Assembly: GCA_015061565.1 (NCBI GenBank)
Contig: SUWI01000003.1
Location: forward strand, 1-58,896
Origin: Lentisphaerota bacterium
Lineage (GTDB): Bacteria > Verrucomicrobiota > Lentisphaeria > Victivallales > UBA1829
Direction: 5' to 3'
Length of the DNA: 58,896 nt
The position numbers were made by a program, and so were the translations under genes. How positions within the stretch are numbered: position 1 is the stretch's first letter; each line of letters starts with the position of its first letter. The notes under the pieces are model-generated. The model saw only the letters and a list, made by a program, of their open reading frames with translations, was not told where the DNA came from and ran no database searches. This document shows, piece after piece, positions 43,085-51,695 of the stretch.

Positions 43085-43957
43085 ATGCAGAAGATTTTTC
43101 ATTCGACAATGGATTGTTTCATCGGAGCCACGGAACTGCCGGTCTGGGTGGTCTATCTTGGGAAAGGGCGGCATCCGGCGCGGTTTTTCCACGACCACAA
43201 CTATTCGGAAATCGCGGTGATCATCCGCGGTCCGGCCCGGCATGTACTTGACGGGGAAAATGTTCCGGTTGCCGCCGGGGATGTGCTGATCATCCATCCG
43301 GGCGCGGTCCATGCGTATGATGAAACCGGGGAAATGGAGATCATCAACCTGATTTTCGATCCCTCCAGGCTTTCGCTGCCGCAGCTGGACGGCTATTCCA
43401 TGCCGCTGTTCGGAAAGATTTTTCCGGACGGAAAGAATCTGTATCATTCAGCCAATCCGGCGGCGCGGCTTGCTCCGGATGATCTGACCGAAGCCGTCCG
43501 GATGATCCGGAAACTGGAAGACGAACTCAAGGATCCCCTGCCGGGAAAACTGTTCTTATGCATGGCGCTGTTCATGGAGATCATCGCGTTCATTTCGCGC
43601 AAAAGCGGCCAGGATGGCGGGGAGCAGCGGGCCAATTTCCTGATCGGTGATGCCATCCGCTATATGAACCGTCATTATGCGGAGCCCGTGGAACTGGAAA
43701 AACTGGCGAGGATCGCCAAAATGTCCGAACGGAGTTTTTTCCGCCATTTCCATGTCAGCGCGGGTTGTTCGCCGATCGAATATCTGATGAAGATCCGGCT
43801 CCGGCACGGCTGCGACCTGCTGATCAACAGCAACAGTTCCATTGCGGAGATCGCGGAGCAGTGCGGGTTTTACGACAGCAATTATTTCTGCAAACAGTTC
43901 CGGCGTGCGTTCGCGGTGTCGCCGCGGTCTTTCCGGCAGCAATACCGCGCCGGATGA
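43085..43957 (+). CDS. AraC family transcriptional regulator with N-terminal cupin domain
   Basis: Residues 20-110 form a cupin sensor (FHDHNYSEIAVIIRG-like pattern and AAGDVLIIHPGAVHAY). The C-terminal 100 residues hold both AraC helix-turn-helix motifs (VELEKLARIAKMSERSFFRH; IAEIAEQCGFYDSNYFCKQF) and the AVSPRSFRQQY ending. GGGAG lies about ten bases upstream. It is divergent from the pseudopilin-led carbohydrate cluster and most likely controls it; the ligand would be a sugar released by those enzymes. Its end is convergent with the ComM-like gene, one base away. Confidence 0.9.
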   Translation: MQKIFHSTMDCFIGATELPVWVVYLGKGRHPARFFHDHNYSEIAVIIRGPARHVLDGENVPVAAGDVLIIHPGAVHAYDETGEMEIINLIFDPSRLSLPQLDGYSMPLFGKIFPDGKNLYHSANPAARLAPDDLTEAVRMIRKLEDELKDPLPGKLFLCMALFMEIIAFISRKSGQDGGEQRANFLIGDAIRYMNRHYAEPVELEKLARIAKMSERSFFRHFHVSAGCSPIEYLMKIRLRHGCDLLINSNSSIAEIAEQCGFYDSNYFCKQFRRAFAVSPRSFRQQYRAG

Positions 43958-43958
43958 T

Positions 43959-45500
43959 TCAGTTCCTGCGGTCCATGGACCGGTAGCCGATCGCTTCGAA
44001 GAGATGTTCGCGGCGGATGGCGGTGCTGCCCGCCAGGTCGGCGATGGTGCGGGACACCCGCAGGATGCGGTCGTAGGCACGTGCGCTCAAACCGAATTCT
44101 TCGATCGCATGACGGATCAGGGTTTCGGTCTGCGGATCCAGCTTGCAGTATTTCAGCAGATGCGCCGGTTCCATCCGCCCGTTGCAGGTGATTCTGGTTC
44201 CCTTGAAACGTTCCTGCTGGATCGCACGAGCCTTCATCACCCGTTCCCGGATCGAGGCGCTGCTTTCCGCCTTGGCGCCATGGGCGAGCAGTTCGTCTTC
44301 CGAAAGCGCGGCCAGTTCCACATGCAGGTCGATCCGGTCCAGCAGCGGACCTGAGATCCGGGCGCGGTAATTCTGGATCTGCATCTGACGGCAGCGGCAG
44401 ACGTGCCGGCGGTCGCCGAGATGTCCGCAGGGACACGGATTCATGGCGGCGATCAGCATGAATTCGCAGGGGAAGGTGAAACTTCCGGCAGCGCGGGAGA
44501 TCGTCACCGTGCCATTCTCCATAGGCTGACGCAGCACTTCCAGGACCGTGCGCTTGAATTCCGGCAGTTCGTCGAGAAACAGAACGCCGTTGTGGGCGAG
44601 GGAAATTTCGCCGGGACCCGGATTCGAACCGCCGCCGATCAGGCCGACGTCGCTGACCGTGTGGTGAGGCGCGCGGAACGGCCGGGTGCGGACCAGCGGC
44701 GAATCGGCGGGCAGCAGACCCATGATGCTGTGGATCCGGCTGGTCGCCAGCGTTTCCGCCTCGGTCATCGGCGGCAGAATGCCGGGAAGACGTTTCGCAA
44801 GCATTGATTTTCCGGCGCCCGGCGGACCGATCATCAAAAGATTGTGCCCGCCCGCGGCCGCCACTTCCATCGCCCGCTTGGCGGCGGCTTGTCCCTTGAC
44901 CTCGGAAAAATCGGGAATGTCGGTCCAGTCCGGTTCGGCAAACAGGGCATCGGCGGCGGAGGGATCGACCGGCAGGAGTTCGCCTCGCAGAGCGGCGATC
45001 GCTTCCGGCAGCGAGGCCACCGGATAGACTTTGAGCTTCGAGGCCGCCACGATCGCTTCGGAGACGTTTTTCGCCGGCACGATCAGCTTGCCGAATTCCT
45101 TGTGCTCCCGGGCCATCAGCGCCACCGAAAGAATGCCGCGGACCGGCCGGACCCCGCCGTCCAGCGCGAGTTCGCCGAGGATCATCGCATCTTCCAGCAG
45201 AACCGGATCGACCGCGCCCGTCGCGGCGGCCAGTCCCAGCGCGATCGGCAGATCGAACGCCGCTCCCTCTTTCTTGAGGTCGGCCGGAGCCAGATTGACC
45301 AGGGTCGCACCGGCCGGATGTTCATACCCGCAGGAATACAGGGCGGAACGGATCCGTTCGCGGCTCTCCTTCACCGCGGCGTCAGGCAGTCCGACGATGG
45401 AAACGATCTCCTGTTCGCCCCGTCCGGAAGCATGCACCTCGACTTCCAGCGGGATGGCTTCGATGCCGGTCAGGGCGGCGGAACCGGTATGGGTCAGCAT
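43959..45500 (-). CDS. YifB/ComM family magnesium-chelatase-like AAA+ ATPase
   Basis: The N-terminal ChlI-like domain is clear ([20 protein letters not shown], then [20 protein letters not shown]). The AAA+ core has Walker [17 protein letters not shown] and Walker B FLDELPEF, and the C-terminal Mg-chelatase domain has the CPCGHLG and [20 protein letters not shown] segments. At 513 residues it is full length. ComM is a branch-migration helicase that helps integrate incoming DNA during natural transformation; that role is known for relatives and not shown here. Confidence 0.93.
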   Translation of the reverse strand: MLTHTGSAALTGIEAIPLEVEVHASGRGEQEIVSIVGLPDAAVKESRERIRSALYSCGYEHPAGATLVNLAPADLKKEGAAFDLPIALGLAAATGAVDPVLLEDAMILGELALDGGVRPVRGILSVALMAREHKEFGKLIVPAKNVSEAIVAASKLKVYPVASLPEAIAALRGELLPVDPSAADALFAEPDWTDIPDFSEVKGQAAAKRAMEVAAAGGHNLLMIGPPGAGKSMLAKRLPGILPPMTEAETLATSRIHSIMGLLPADSPLVRTRPFRAPHHTVSDVGLIGGGSNPGPGEISLAHNGVLFLDELPEFKRTVLEVLRQPMENGTVTISRAAGSFTFPCEFMLIAAMNPCPCGHLGDRRHVCRCRQMQIQNYRARISGPLLDRIDLHVELAALSEDELLAHGAKAESSASIRERVMKARAIQQERFKGTRITCNGRMEPAHLLKYCKLDPQTETLIRHAIEEFGLSARAYDRILRVSRTIADLAGSTAIRREHLFEAIGYRSMDRRN

Positions 45501-45524
45501 GATGGGGGATTCCTTTCGGTCGGA

Positions 45525-46505
45525 TCAGAATTTCTTATGGAGCAGGAAATAAAGCGCGGCGGCCGCGCCGGCGTAGGAACCGATATCGCGCCGCAGTTCG
45601 CTGGGTACCAGTTCGCAGTCTTTGAGCATCTCCTGCCAGCAGAAGCGCGGCAGATATTTTCTGATCGGATCCATATAGATATCCCCGATCGCCCATGCCA
45701 GCGTGCCCAGGATCAGCCGGTCCGGATTGAAGGTGTTGATCAGGATCCCCATGGCCTGCGCATTGCGCAGAGACATCTCATCCCAGATCTCGGCTGCCAG
45801 TTTATCTCCGGCGCGGAACGCTTTTTCCAGCGAGATCATATCGATATTTTCCACTTTGCCGCCGGCACATTGCACGATCGGATGATCGGGTTGGTCTTTC
45901 AGTTTCGCCTGCAGATAAAGCGCGATGTTACGTCCGGAGCAATATGCTTCGTAACAGCCGTACATGCCGCAGCCGCATTTGCGGTCGCTGTTGACCTCCA
46001 GCACGGTATGGCCGACTTCGCCGCCGTAAAGGCCGGTGCCGCGGACAAGTTTGCCTTCCGTAATGATCCCGGCACCGATGCCGGTGGACATGGTCAGGTA
46101 AATGAAATGGTTGATTCCGCGTCCGGCGCCGAAGAAACCTTCCGCCAGGGCGCCGCAGTTTGCATCGTTTTCAAAACATCCGGGAATGCCGAGCTGATCT
46201 TTCAGATATTGCAGGATCGGCACATTGCGCCAGTGGATGTTGTTGGGCGGAGCGGTCAGGATGCCGTTGGCGACGTCGGCCGGTCCCGGCGCGGAGATCC
46301 CGAACCCGGCAACGTCGGTCAGTTTCAGCTGATTTTCCTGCACGATCTCTTTGGCTGCGGTGACCAGCAGCGGCAGGATGTCTTCCGGATACGTGTCCTT
46401 ATTTTCGATCCGCCGGCTGCCGAGGATCTTCCCGCCGGTCGAAACGAGCCCGACGCCGATCTTGGTTCCGCCGATATCAAAACCCAGTACGATTTCTTCG
46501 TTCAT
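45525..46505 (-). CDS. ROK family sugar kinase (glucokinase-like)
   Basis: The phosphate-binding motif GFDIGGTKIGVGLV is at the N-terminus. The ROK zinc motif CGCGMYGCYEAYCSG and a preceding GGEVGHTVLE give the metal histidine and cysteines. GISAPGPADVANG and ENDANCGALAEGFFGAG are the usual sugar-binding segments. The product probably phosphorylates glucose or an amino sugar. A GGAGAGG ribosome site supports the start. The gene has its own promoter and lies next to the tRNA-Leu gene. Confidence 0.92.
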   Translation of the reverse strand: MNEEIVLGFDIGGTKIGVGLVSTGGKILGSRRIENKDTYPEDILPLLVTAAKEIVQENQLKLTDVAGFGISAPGPADVANGILTAPPNNIHWRNVPILQYLKDQLGIPGCFENDANCGALAEGFFGAGRGINHFIYLTMSTGIGAGIITEGKLVRGTGLYGGEVGHTVLEVNSDRKCGCGMYGCYEAYCSGRNIALYLQAKLKDQPDHPIVQCAGGKVENIDMISLEKAFRAGDKLAAEIWDEMSLRNAQAMGILINTFNPDRLILGTLAWAIGDIYMDPIRKYLPRFCWQEMLKDCELVPSELRRDIGSYAGAAAALYFLLHKKF

Positions 46506-46541
46506 GATAACCTCTCCATCAAGAAAATTGGATAATGGAAC

Positions 46542-46570
46542 AATATAATTGTGAAACGTCTTTTATGCAA
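46542..46570 (-). promoter_or_regulatory. Predicted promoter of the ROK kinase
   Basis: On the minus strand TTGCAT (complement of 46565-46570), a 17-base spacer and TATATT (complement of 46542-46547) lie 36 bases before the ATG at 46505. Confidence 0.6.
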
Positions 46571-46600
46571 GAAAAAAAACGTATTTTTTCTGTTTCGGGC

Positions 46601-46628
46601 TTGAAATTTTTCAATCCGGGGGTATGTT
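46601..46628 (+). promoter_or_regulatory. Predicted promoter of tRNA-Leu
   Basis: TTGAAA (46601-46606), a 16-base spacer and TATGTT (46623-46628) lie 14 bases before the first base of the tRNA. Confidence 0.5.
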
Positions 46629-46642
46629 TAGGGGCAGAGTCA

Positions 46643-46728
46643 GCCGAAGTGGCGGAATGGCAGACGCACTAGACTCAAAATCTGGCGCTCGCGAGAGCGT
46701 AAGGGTTCAAGTCCCTTCTTCGGCACCA
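46643..46728 (+). tRNA. tRNA-Leu (anticodon CAA)
   Basis: The acceptor strand GCCGAAG (46643-46649) pairs with CTTCGGC (46718-46724), followed by the discriminator A and an encoded CCA. The anticodon stem CTAGA/TCTGG encloses the loop CTCAAAA, so the anticodon is CAA. A long variable arm (GCGCTCGCGAGAGCG region) confirms a class II leucine tRNA. A GGGTTCAAGTCCC T-arm is present. It is intact despite serving as the probable integration site of the element that follows. Confidence 0.95.
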
Positions 46729-46750
46729 TTTTCAGCCTCAAAATCGCCAA

Positions 46751-46772
46751 TTCTTCCCCATTTCTTCCCCAT
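46751..46772. repeat. Two tandem copies of an 11-bp repeat near the attachment site
   Basis: TTCTTCCCCAT occurs twice back to back, 23 bases after the tRNA. Short direct repeats next to att are often arm-type integrase binding sites. The assignment is by position only. Confidence 0.4.
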
Positions 46773-46840
46773 TTTTTGTTGCGGAATCGTGTTTTGAATG
46801 CTATATTGAGCCATAACGTGCAATACAGGATAGGCACGTC

Positions 46841-48205
46841 ATGATGAAAGCAAGCGGTGTTCGGAAGAGCAGGAAGAAATTGAATCAGTTACGAGGAAAA
46901 TTACGGCAGAAGGAAAAGAACGGTCCCTATTACTACCGGCTCATGGTGGCCAATGGGGTTCGGAAGGAATTCGCCCTGAAAACCGCCGACTTTGAAGATG
47001 CATTCAGAAAAGCAACCGATCTGGATGCCGTTTACGAAGCTCCCAACCAGGAAGTCGCCATAGCCCAGATCAATGCAATCAAAGGATTTTCGAAAATTGT
47101 CGAGCCACTTCCTTTATCCGAAATATGGGAAAAATACGAAGTTCATCCAGATCGGGCTCGTCCTCTGACTCCGCATGAACCGTTAATGTATCATTCCACC
47201 CTCCAGGAATTCATTGATTACGCAGAGGGCAGGAGCGGTAATGGAAAAGGAAAACGGAGTGCTTTATCGGTAATTTCCGATGTAACTCCTGAGGTCGTTT
47301 CCAGATACGTCGATTATCTGAAAACCACGCGCATTGCAGTTGATACCCACAATCGCAAAATGAGACGTCTTCGCAAAATATTCGAATGCCTGAAAGATTA
47401 TTGCGGCGGCGAAAATCCATTCCGGATAAAACACATCTTCCGTAATGCCCGAGAGGAGCAGGGATCCATTGTTCAAAGACAGCCATTTACCAAAGAACAG
47501 GAGCAGCAGTTAAGAGATGTTCTTGATGACGACAAATTCCAAGTCATGAATAAAAACGAGGTGAAGGTCATCTACTACATTGGGATGTACACTGGCCAGC
47601 GAATGAAAGACTGCGTGCTGCTGCGTTGGACCAAGGTTGATTTGAATATAGATCGCGTCTGGGTTAAACAATTCAAGACTGGCAAGGAAGTCACCATCCC
47701 CATTGCACCTGAACTCAAAAAAGCATTATTGGAAGCCCAAACGTGGCAGGAGTCTGGCAACAGTTATGTTTGTCCCAAAGTCGCTGTCCGGTATAACAAG
47801 ATCAATGCCGAGGGTAAAAATGTTGGCAACAACCTTGTAAATTTGGACATTTTGAGAGTAATACGCTGGATCGGACTTGAACCGTCTGTGGAAGTTCCGG
47901 GCAGAGACAAGAAAATGACGGTTTACGGTTTCCATTCCCTGCGTCACTCTTTCTGTTCGTTCTGTGCTGAGGCCGGTGTTCCCAAAGCGGTTGTAGATTC
48001 GATTTTGGGGACAAATTCGAAGATCACGGACAAGTATTACACCCATATAGGAGATGCGGCCCAGCGTCAGGCTATCAATGCGATTTCCGGAGTGATCGAA
48101 AACGACTCGCTGAAGGATCGTGTTCAAGCGGTGATAAAACTGCTGGATACCAAACCGGAACCAACCCAGAGTGTGCTGGATCAGATCAGAAAAATATTAA
48201 GTTGA
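46841..48205 (+). CDS. Tyrosine recombinase (integrase)
   Basis: The C-terminal catalytic domain shows the full set: Arg in YTGQRMKDCVLLRW, Lys in KQFKTGKEVTIPI, the H-x-x-R of FHSLRHSFC, and the nucleophile Tyr in TDKYYTHIG. Residues 150-230 form the SAM-like core-binding domain (VSRYVDYLKTTRIAVDTHNR). The N-terminal 100 residues may be the arm-binding domain. At 454 residues it is somewhat long. It sits next to tRNA-Leu and should integrate and excise the element. Two ATGs are adjacent; the first is used. Confidence 0.92.
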   Translation: MMKASGVRKSRKKLNQLRGKLRQKEKNGPYYYRLMVANGVRKEFALKTADFEDAFRKATDLDAVYEAPNQEVAIAQINAIKGFSKIVEPLPLSEIWEKYEVHPDRARPLTPHEPLMYHSTLQEFIDYAEGRSGNGKGKRSALSVISDVTPEVVSRYVDYLKTTRIAVDTHNRKMRRLRKIFECLKDYCGGENPFRIKHIFRNAREEQGSIVQRQPFTKEQEQQLRDVLDDDKFQVMNKNEVKVIYYIGMYTGQRMKDCVLLRWTKVDLNIDRVWVKQFKTGKEVTIPIAPELKKALLEAQTWQESGNSYVCPKVAVRYNKINAEGKNVGNNLVNLDILRVIRWIGLEPSVEVPGRDKKMTVYGFHSLRHSFCSFCAEAGVPKAVVDSILGTNSKITDKYYTHIGDAAQRQAINAISGVIENDSLKDRVQAVIKLLDTKPEPTQSVLDQIRKILS

Positions 48206-48230
48206 CAACTGTTGTAGTTTTATGGATGGC

Positions 48231-49184
48231 TCAGGAAGATTTTTTTGGTCTTCCCGGGCCTCTTTTCATTTTATCGAATTTCGGGTGGAGTTCTTTGAAA
48301 GTTTTACCTCGATAGTCAATCCAATATTTTTGCCCATTTACATTCATCCCGAGCAAAACTGAAGCAGCCAGAGAAGGGGAAGAAAAAGCATAATAAGTTT
48401 TGAATATATAAAACTGATCCTGTTCCTCAAGTATTCCGGACTTAATTAGTTCTTCTCTTTTCTTTTGAATGTGCTCATATCCGTCTTCCAATGTTTTTGC
48501 ATTTTTAACCATCTGTGAACCGGCAAATACAAAAAATAAGCCTCGGTCCGTTTCCAATCTCGTTTCGTTCTGCGCAAGATCCAACAATATTTCTCCTAAA
48601 CCAAAGTCCATGGGAAACTGTTGCAACCTTTGGGCTACATCCTGATTGATCCAAATTCCATGAGCCGCAATAATACTGCTGTTGAGCCTGTACCTCATTG
48701 TTTTTTCCCAGAGCAGATGAATTGTTTTGGATACACGTGCAACCTCCTCAAAGGCTTTACGTAATGGTTTTTTTATGGACTCAAGCAGTAGAAGATTGTC
48801 AGATATATCATCAAAATTATCAAGTTGGTTATCCGATTCTAATATTCGGGTAAGGAATTCATTGTTTTGGGTTTCTCTAAGCTTTCTGCGCTGTTCTTTT
48901 CGGTCAAGGCAAAAAGAGCGTTGTTCAGGAGGAATTTTCTGATTTCGCTGGTATCGTTTTCTGATAGCGCCTTTGGATAGCGGTTTTGGGTTAATTTTCT
49001 TCGCTCGTTTTTCCTCTTCACTTGCTACCCAGTCTAAAAATCTTTGCTGGCTGCCATACGCCCAATTATGTTCAGGCAGATCAAACCAATCGAACAGTAC
49101 ATTAAAATTTCCATCGGTCTGAAAACTGTTCGACAGATCGTTCAATTCGGGTGCCAATGCCTTGCGATTAAATTTCTTCTTCAT
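48231..49184 (-). CDS. DUF4357-containing protein, possible replication or maintenance protein
   Basis: The start at 49184 has AAGGAAGG a few bases upstream; the frame is open to 49238 but lacks a ribosome site there. The N-terminal 200 residues are charged and helical (SKGAIRKRYQRNQKIPPEQR) and unknown to me. The C-terminus carries FSSPSLAASVLLGMNVNGQK and DYRGKTFKEL, which fit the small DUF4357 domain often joined to nuclease or restriction-type proteins. The Lys/Arg-rich end (RGPGRPKKSS) looks like an AT-hook. It is convergent with the integrase and divergent from the HTH gene, with the iterons between. Confidence 0.6.
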   Translation of the reverse strand: MKKKFNRKALAPELNDLSNSFQTDGNFNVLFDWFDLPEHNWAYGSQQRFLDWVASEEEKRAKKINPKPLSKGAIRKRYQRNQKIPPEQRSFCLDRKEQRRKLRETQNNEFLTRILESDNQLDNFDDISDNLLLLESIKKPLRKAFEEVARVSKTIHLLWEKTMRYRLNSSIIAAHGIWINQDVAQRLQQFPMDFGLGEILLDLAQNETRLETDRGLFFVFAGSQMVKNAKTLEDGYEHIQKKREELIKSGILEEQDQFYIFKTYYAFSSPSLAASVLLGMNVNGQKYWIDYRGKTFKELHPKFDKMKRGPGRPKKSS

Positions 49185-49270
49185 CCGTTGCCTTCCTTTA
49201 TTCTCTTTTACAATACACTCAACTTTCCGAAAAATCAAGCTTTTGTTGAATCATGCTATTATAATGATAC

Positions 49271-49350
49271 ACTTCCAACTCTATTGGTATTGTCCCAACT
49301 CTATTTATTTTGTCCCAACCCTATTTATTTTGTCCCAACCCTATTTATTA
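49271..49350. repeat. 20-bp tandem iterons
   Basis: Three consecutive 20-bp units starting TGTCCCAAC, then C or T, CTATTTATT (49291-49310, 49311-49330, 49331-49350) differ by one or two bases. A degenerate fourth copy precedes them (49271-49290). Exact two-turn spacing and AT-rich flanks fit iterons of a replication origin or operator sites for a DNA-binding protein. They lie between two divergent genes of the integrative element. Confidence 0.75.
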
Positions 49351-49429
49351 TTTCTCTATTTAGCTCATTGTAAAATAAAAAAAAGCGATTATAATTACTG
49401 CTGAAGATTGCAAAAAATCGGAGGCAATA

Positions 49430-49798
49430 ATGAACAGTAAAGCATTTCGGGAATCGACCGTGAAGCTCCTGCGGAGGGTAATCTCGCCCTGGATGGAGGA
49501 GGGTATCGTTTCCCGTGACGAATTTAACGCTATCTTTACATACTGTTCTGCGCTGGCCAAGTCAGGAGCTGGTCCGCCAGAGGTAAAGCCAAAGTTCATA
49601 CGAGGTCCCGAGGCGGCAGAACTTTTGGCCATCAGTTATGCCGAGTTCAGGAAGCTTGAAGCTGAGGGTGTGTTCCCCTTCAAGCGGAGGGTGTTCGGAA
49701 AAAACGTCCGTTACTACTTTCCGGACATCGTTGAATTTATGCAGGCCGGTGGCCAGAATGTTGATTCGAAAAATGAGGAAATGACGAGAAATGAGTAG
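49430..49798 (+). CDS. Small helix-turn-helix protein (excisionase or regulator-like)
   Basis: The 122-residue protein has a MerR/Xis-like helix-turn-helix at residues 60-110 (IRGPEAAELLAISYAEFRKL, then FPFKRRVFGKNVRYYFPDIV), the HTH_17 pattern. GGAGG lies just before the ATG. It overlaps the next gene by 8 bases. A role as excisionase or as regulator that binds the iterons is likely from position; the sequence alone does not decide. Confidence 0.65.
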   Translation: MNSKAFRESTVKLLRRVISPWMEEGIVSRDEFNAIFTYCSALAKSGAGPPEVKPKFIRGPEAAELLAISYAEFRKLEAEGVFPFKRRVFGKNVRYYFPDIVEFMQAGGQNVDSKNEEMTRNE

Positions 49799-51167
49799 AC
49801 CTGATTTTCCTAGAAATCCGGAAATTGAAATCCGCACCGGACCGCCGTTTGTCCGGTGTGGAAAACAATATTTCCGCATCAACGCCCTTTATTTTGCGGA
49901 GCGGTTCATCCACTATCCCCTCATCAAAATTTATGATGATGGTTGGTTTCGCTGGGGCGGGGAATGGACAAAAATCAACGAGACGGATGTTCTGAACGAT
50001 CTGGAGGATTTGATCATCCAGGTTCGCATGGAATACGATCAGGAGGGGATTCCATTTTCCGAGTCTGATTTGCGCACGGTGCTGCAGATTATCAAGCGGA
50101 AAGCGTATTGCGGCCCCATGCCGAAGATGGATCCGGACATAATTCCGGTGGCGAACGGTGTCCTGCGCTGGTGCCCGGCGCAGCAGGATTTCGAATTCAT
50201 CGAATATTCTCCTGACATCATGGTTTTTAACCGGATGCCGATCAGCTCCGATCCGGCGGCCACAGCTCCGCAGTTCGAAGCGGTGCTTCAGGAAATCATA
50301 CCCGATGCGGAGGACCGCCGAGTGGCGCAGGAATATCTCGGTGCGGCGCTGTTCTTTGAAAACCGCACTCGGAAATTCCTGCTTTGCCTCGGCGAAGGAG
50401 GGTGCGGAAAAACCATCCTTAGTTTGTTTCTGATCGCTATTATCGGAAAAGATCGGACGATGGAGTTGAATATGTCAAACGTAAAAAATCCTTATGAATT
50501 CTCCAGCCTGACAACGCAGAGCCTGCTGACCGCGCCGGAAGCGGTCAGTCGGGCGCTGTGCACCGATGGCGCGGAGTGGGTCAAGAAACTTGTGGGTGGT
50601 GATTTCTTCCAGATCCCGCGAAAATTTCAGAACACGCGGGTGGACCATTTTGGCCATTTCAACTTGATCGTTATGTCGAATCACAAGCTGCGGTTTCGGT
50701 ATGAAGGCCGCGGCGACGAATGGCGTGATCGGGTGATCCCGATTTTCTTCGACAGACATATCCCTGAAGAACGCCGAGAACTCGGACTGGTCGATCGGCT
50801 CATTCAGGAGGAAGGACCCGGCATTTTCAACTGGTTCCTGGAAGGTGCCAAACGCGTTCGGCGGAACAATTGGAGGATCACGCTCTCTACCGTCCAGCGC
50901 GACCGGATCGATCGTCTGCTGGCACTCAGCAATCCGATGACGGTTTTCGTTCAGAATCACGTTGTCCGGTCTGCCGGGGATCATTTCGCATCTGCCGATG
51001 CGTGGAAGTGTTACGTAAAAATCCGGTCTGGTGCGGGTTTGCCGTCCCTTGAGGAATCCGCTTTCTATAAACAGTTTTCGAAAGCGATGGGTGAAATCTA
51101 CCAGGCCACTGGCGTGAATTCGCTGCCCGGGAAAAAGCGGGGCTACAGGGATTTCAAGCTGAAATGA
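49791..51167 (+). CDS. SF3 helicase / P4-type primase C-terminal protein
   Basis: Residues 190-340 are an SF3 helicase: Walker A CLGEGGCGKTILSLFL, Walker B-like region SLLTAPEAVS, motif C LIVMSNHKLRF, and an arginine region GRGDEWRDRVIPIFF. The C-terminal half resembles the D5/P4 poxvirus-type domain after the helicase (LSTVQRDRIDRLL). No primase active site is visible in the first 190 residues, so it is a helicase-only version. It should unwind the element at its origin. It follows the HTH gene with an 8-base overlap. Confidence 0.82.
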   Translation: MSRPDFPRNPEIEIRTGPPFVRCGKQYFRINALYFAERFIHYPLIKIYDDGWFRWGGEWTKINETDVLNDLEDLIIQVRMEYDQEGIPFSESDLRTVLQIIKRKAYCGPMPKMDPDIIPVANGVLRWCPAQQDFEFIEYSPDIMVFNRMPISSDPAATAPQFEAVLQEIIPDAEDRRVAQEYLGAALFFENRTRKFLLCLGEGGCGKTILSLFLIAIIGKDRTMELNMSNVKNPYEFSSLTTQSLLTAPEAVSRALCTDGAEWVKKLVGGDFFQIPRKFQNTRVDHFGHFNLIVMSNHKLRFRYEGRGDEWRDRVIPIFFDRHIPEERRELGLVDRLIQEEGPGIFNWFLEGAKRVRRNNWRITLSTVQRDRIDRLLALSNPMTVFVQNHVVRSAGDHFASADAWKCYVKIRSGAGLPSLEESAFYKQFSKAMGEIYQATGVNSLPGKKRGYRDFKLK

Positions 51168-51266
51168 AAAAATACTACGCACGCGCACGATAAGATTGGC
51201 CAAATAACCGTATTTGCCGTCGTTGCCGTCGTAAAACAGGCCATTTCGGCCGGAAAGGAGAAGATC

Positions 51267-51695
51267 ATGACGAAAAAAAAAGAATTGGTGCCGGGGAAAA
51301 TCACCCGGCGTGAAGACAATGATCAGCCGGTCATCGAACCGGAAATCATCGAACCGGAAGTCGTCGCAAGTGGCTCCCGGTTGTCACGGGACCACGAATC
51401 CCATCGGGATTTTGGGCAGTCGCCATTTCCACTGACTTCGGTAAAATTGGCATCCCTCGTCCAGCGGTTTGACGTCTTGGGACCGATGCAGCTGGGGGCA
51501 TTTTATCCGGCGATTCTGCGGGGGGAATGTTCGTTGCTCCTGCCGCAGCCGGTTTACGGGTTCAACGATTGGCGATTTTTCGCCCTGTTGTCCACGTGGA
51601 ATTGGAATTTCACGTTTTTTAAGTGCCGGGCCATCGGGGAGGTTCTGGCATTGTACGAAACCATGAGGTGTAACAATGCTGATTACAAAAAATAA
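51267..51695 (+). CDS. Hypothetical protein, first gene of the MoxR/vWA module
   Basis: I do not recognise this 142-residue protein. The start is full of charged residues (MTKKKELVPGKITRRED, then an EPEIIEPEV repeat), and the rest is globular (SLVQRFDVLGPMQLGAFYPA). AAAGGAGAAG lies upstream. It overlaps the next gene by 20 bases, which implies translational coupling. Its position at the head of a five-gene run with a AAA ATPase and a vWA protein makes it a partner of that system by context only. Confidence 0.6.
   Translation: MTKKKELVPGKITRREDNDQPVIEPEIIEPEVVASGSRLSRDHESHRDFGQSPFPLTSVKLASLVQRFDVLGPMQLGAFYPAILRGECSLLLPQPVYGFNDWRFFALLSTWNWNFTFFKCRAIGEVLALYETMRCNNADYKK

Noticed and set aside
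49271..49350. Tandem repeats read as a CRISPR array
   Set aside because: The 20-bp units are directly adjacent, without spacers, and no cas gene is present.
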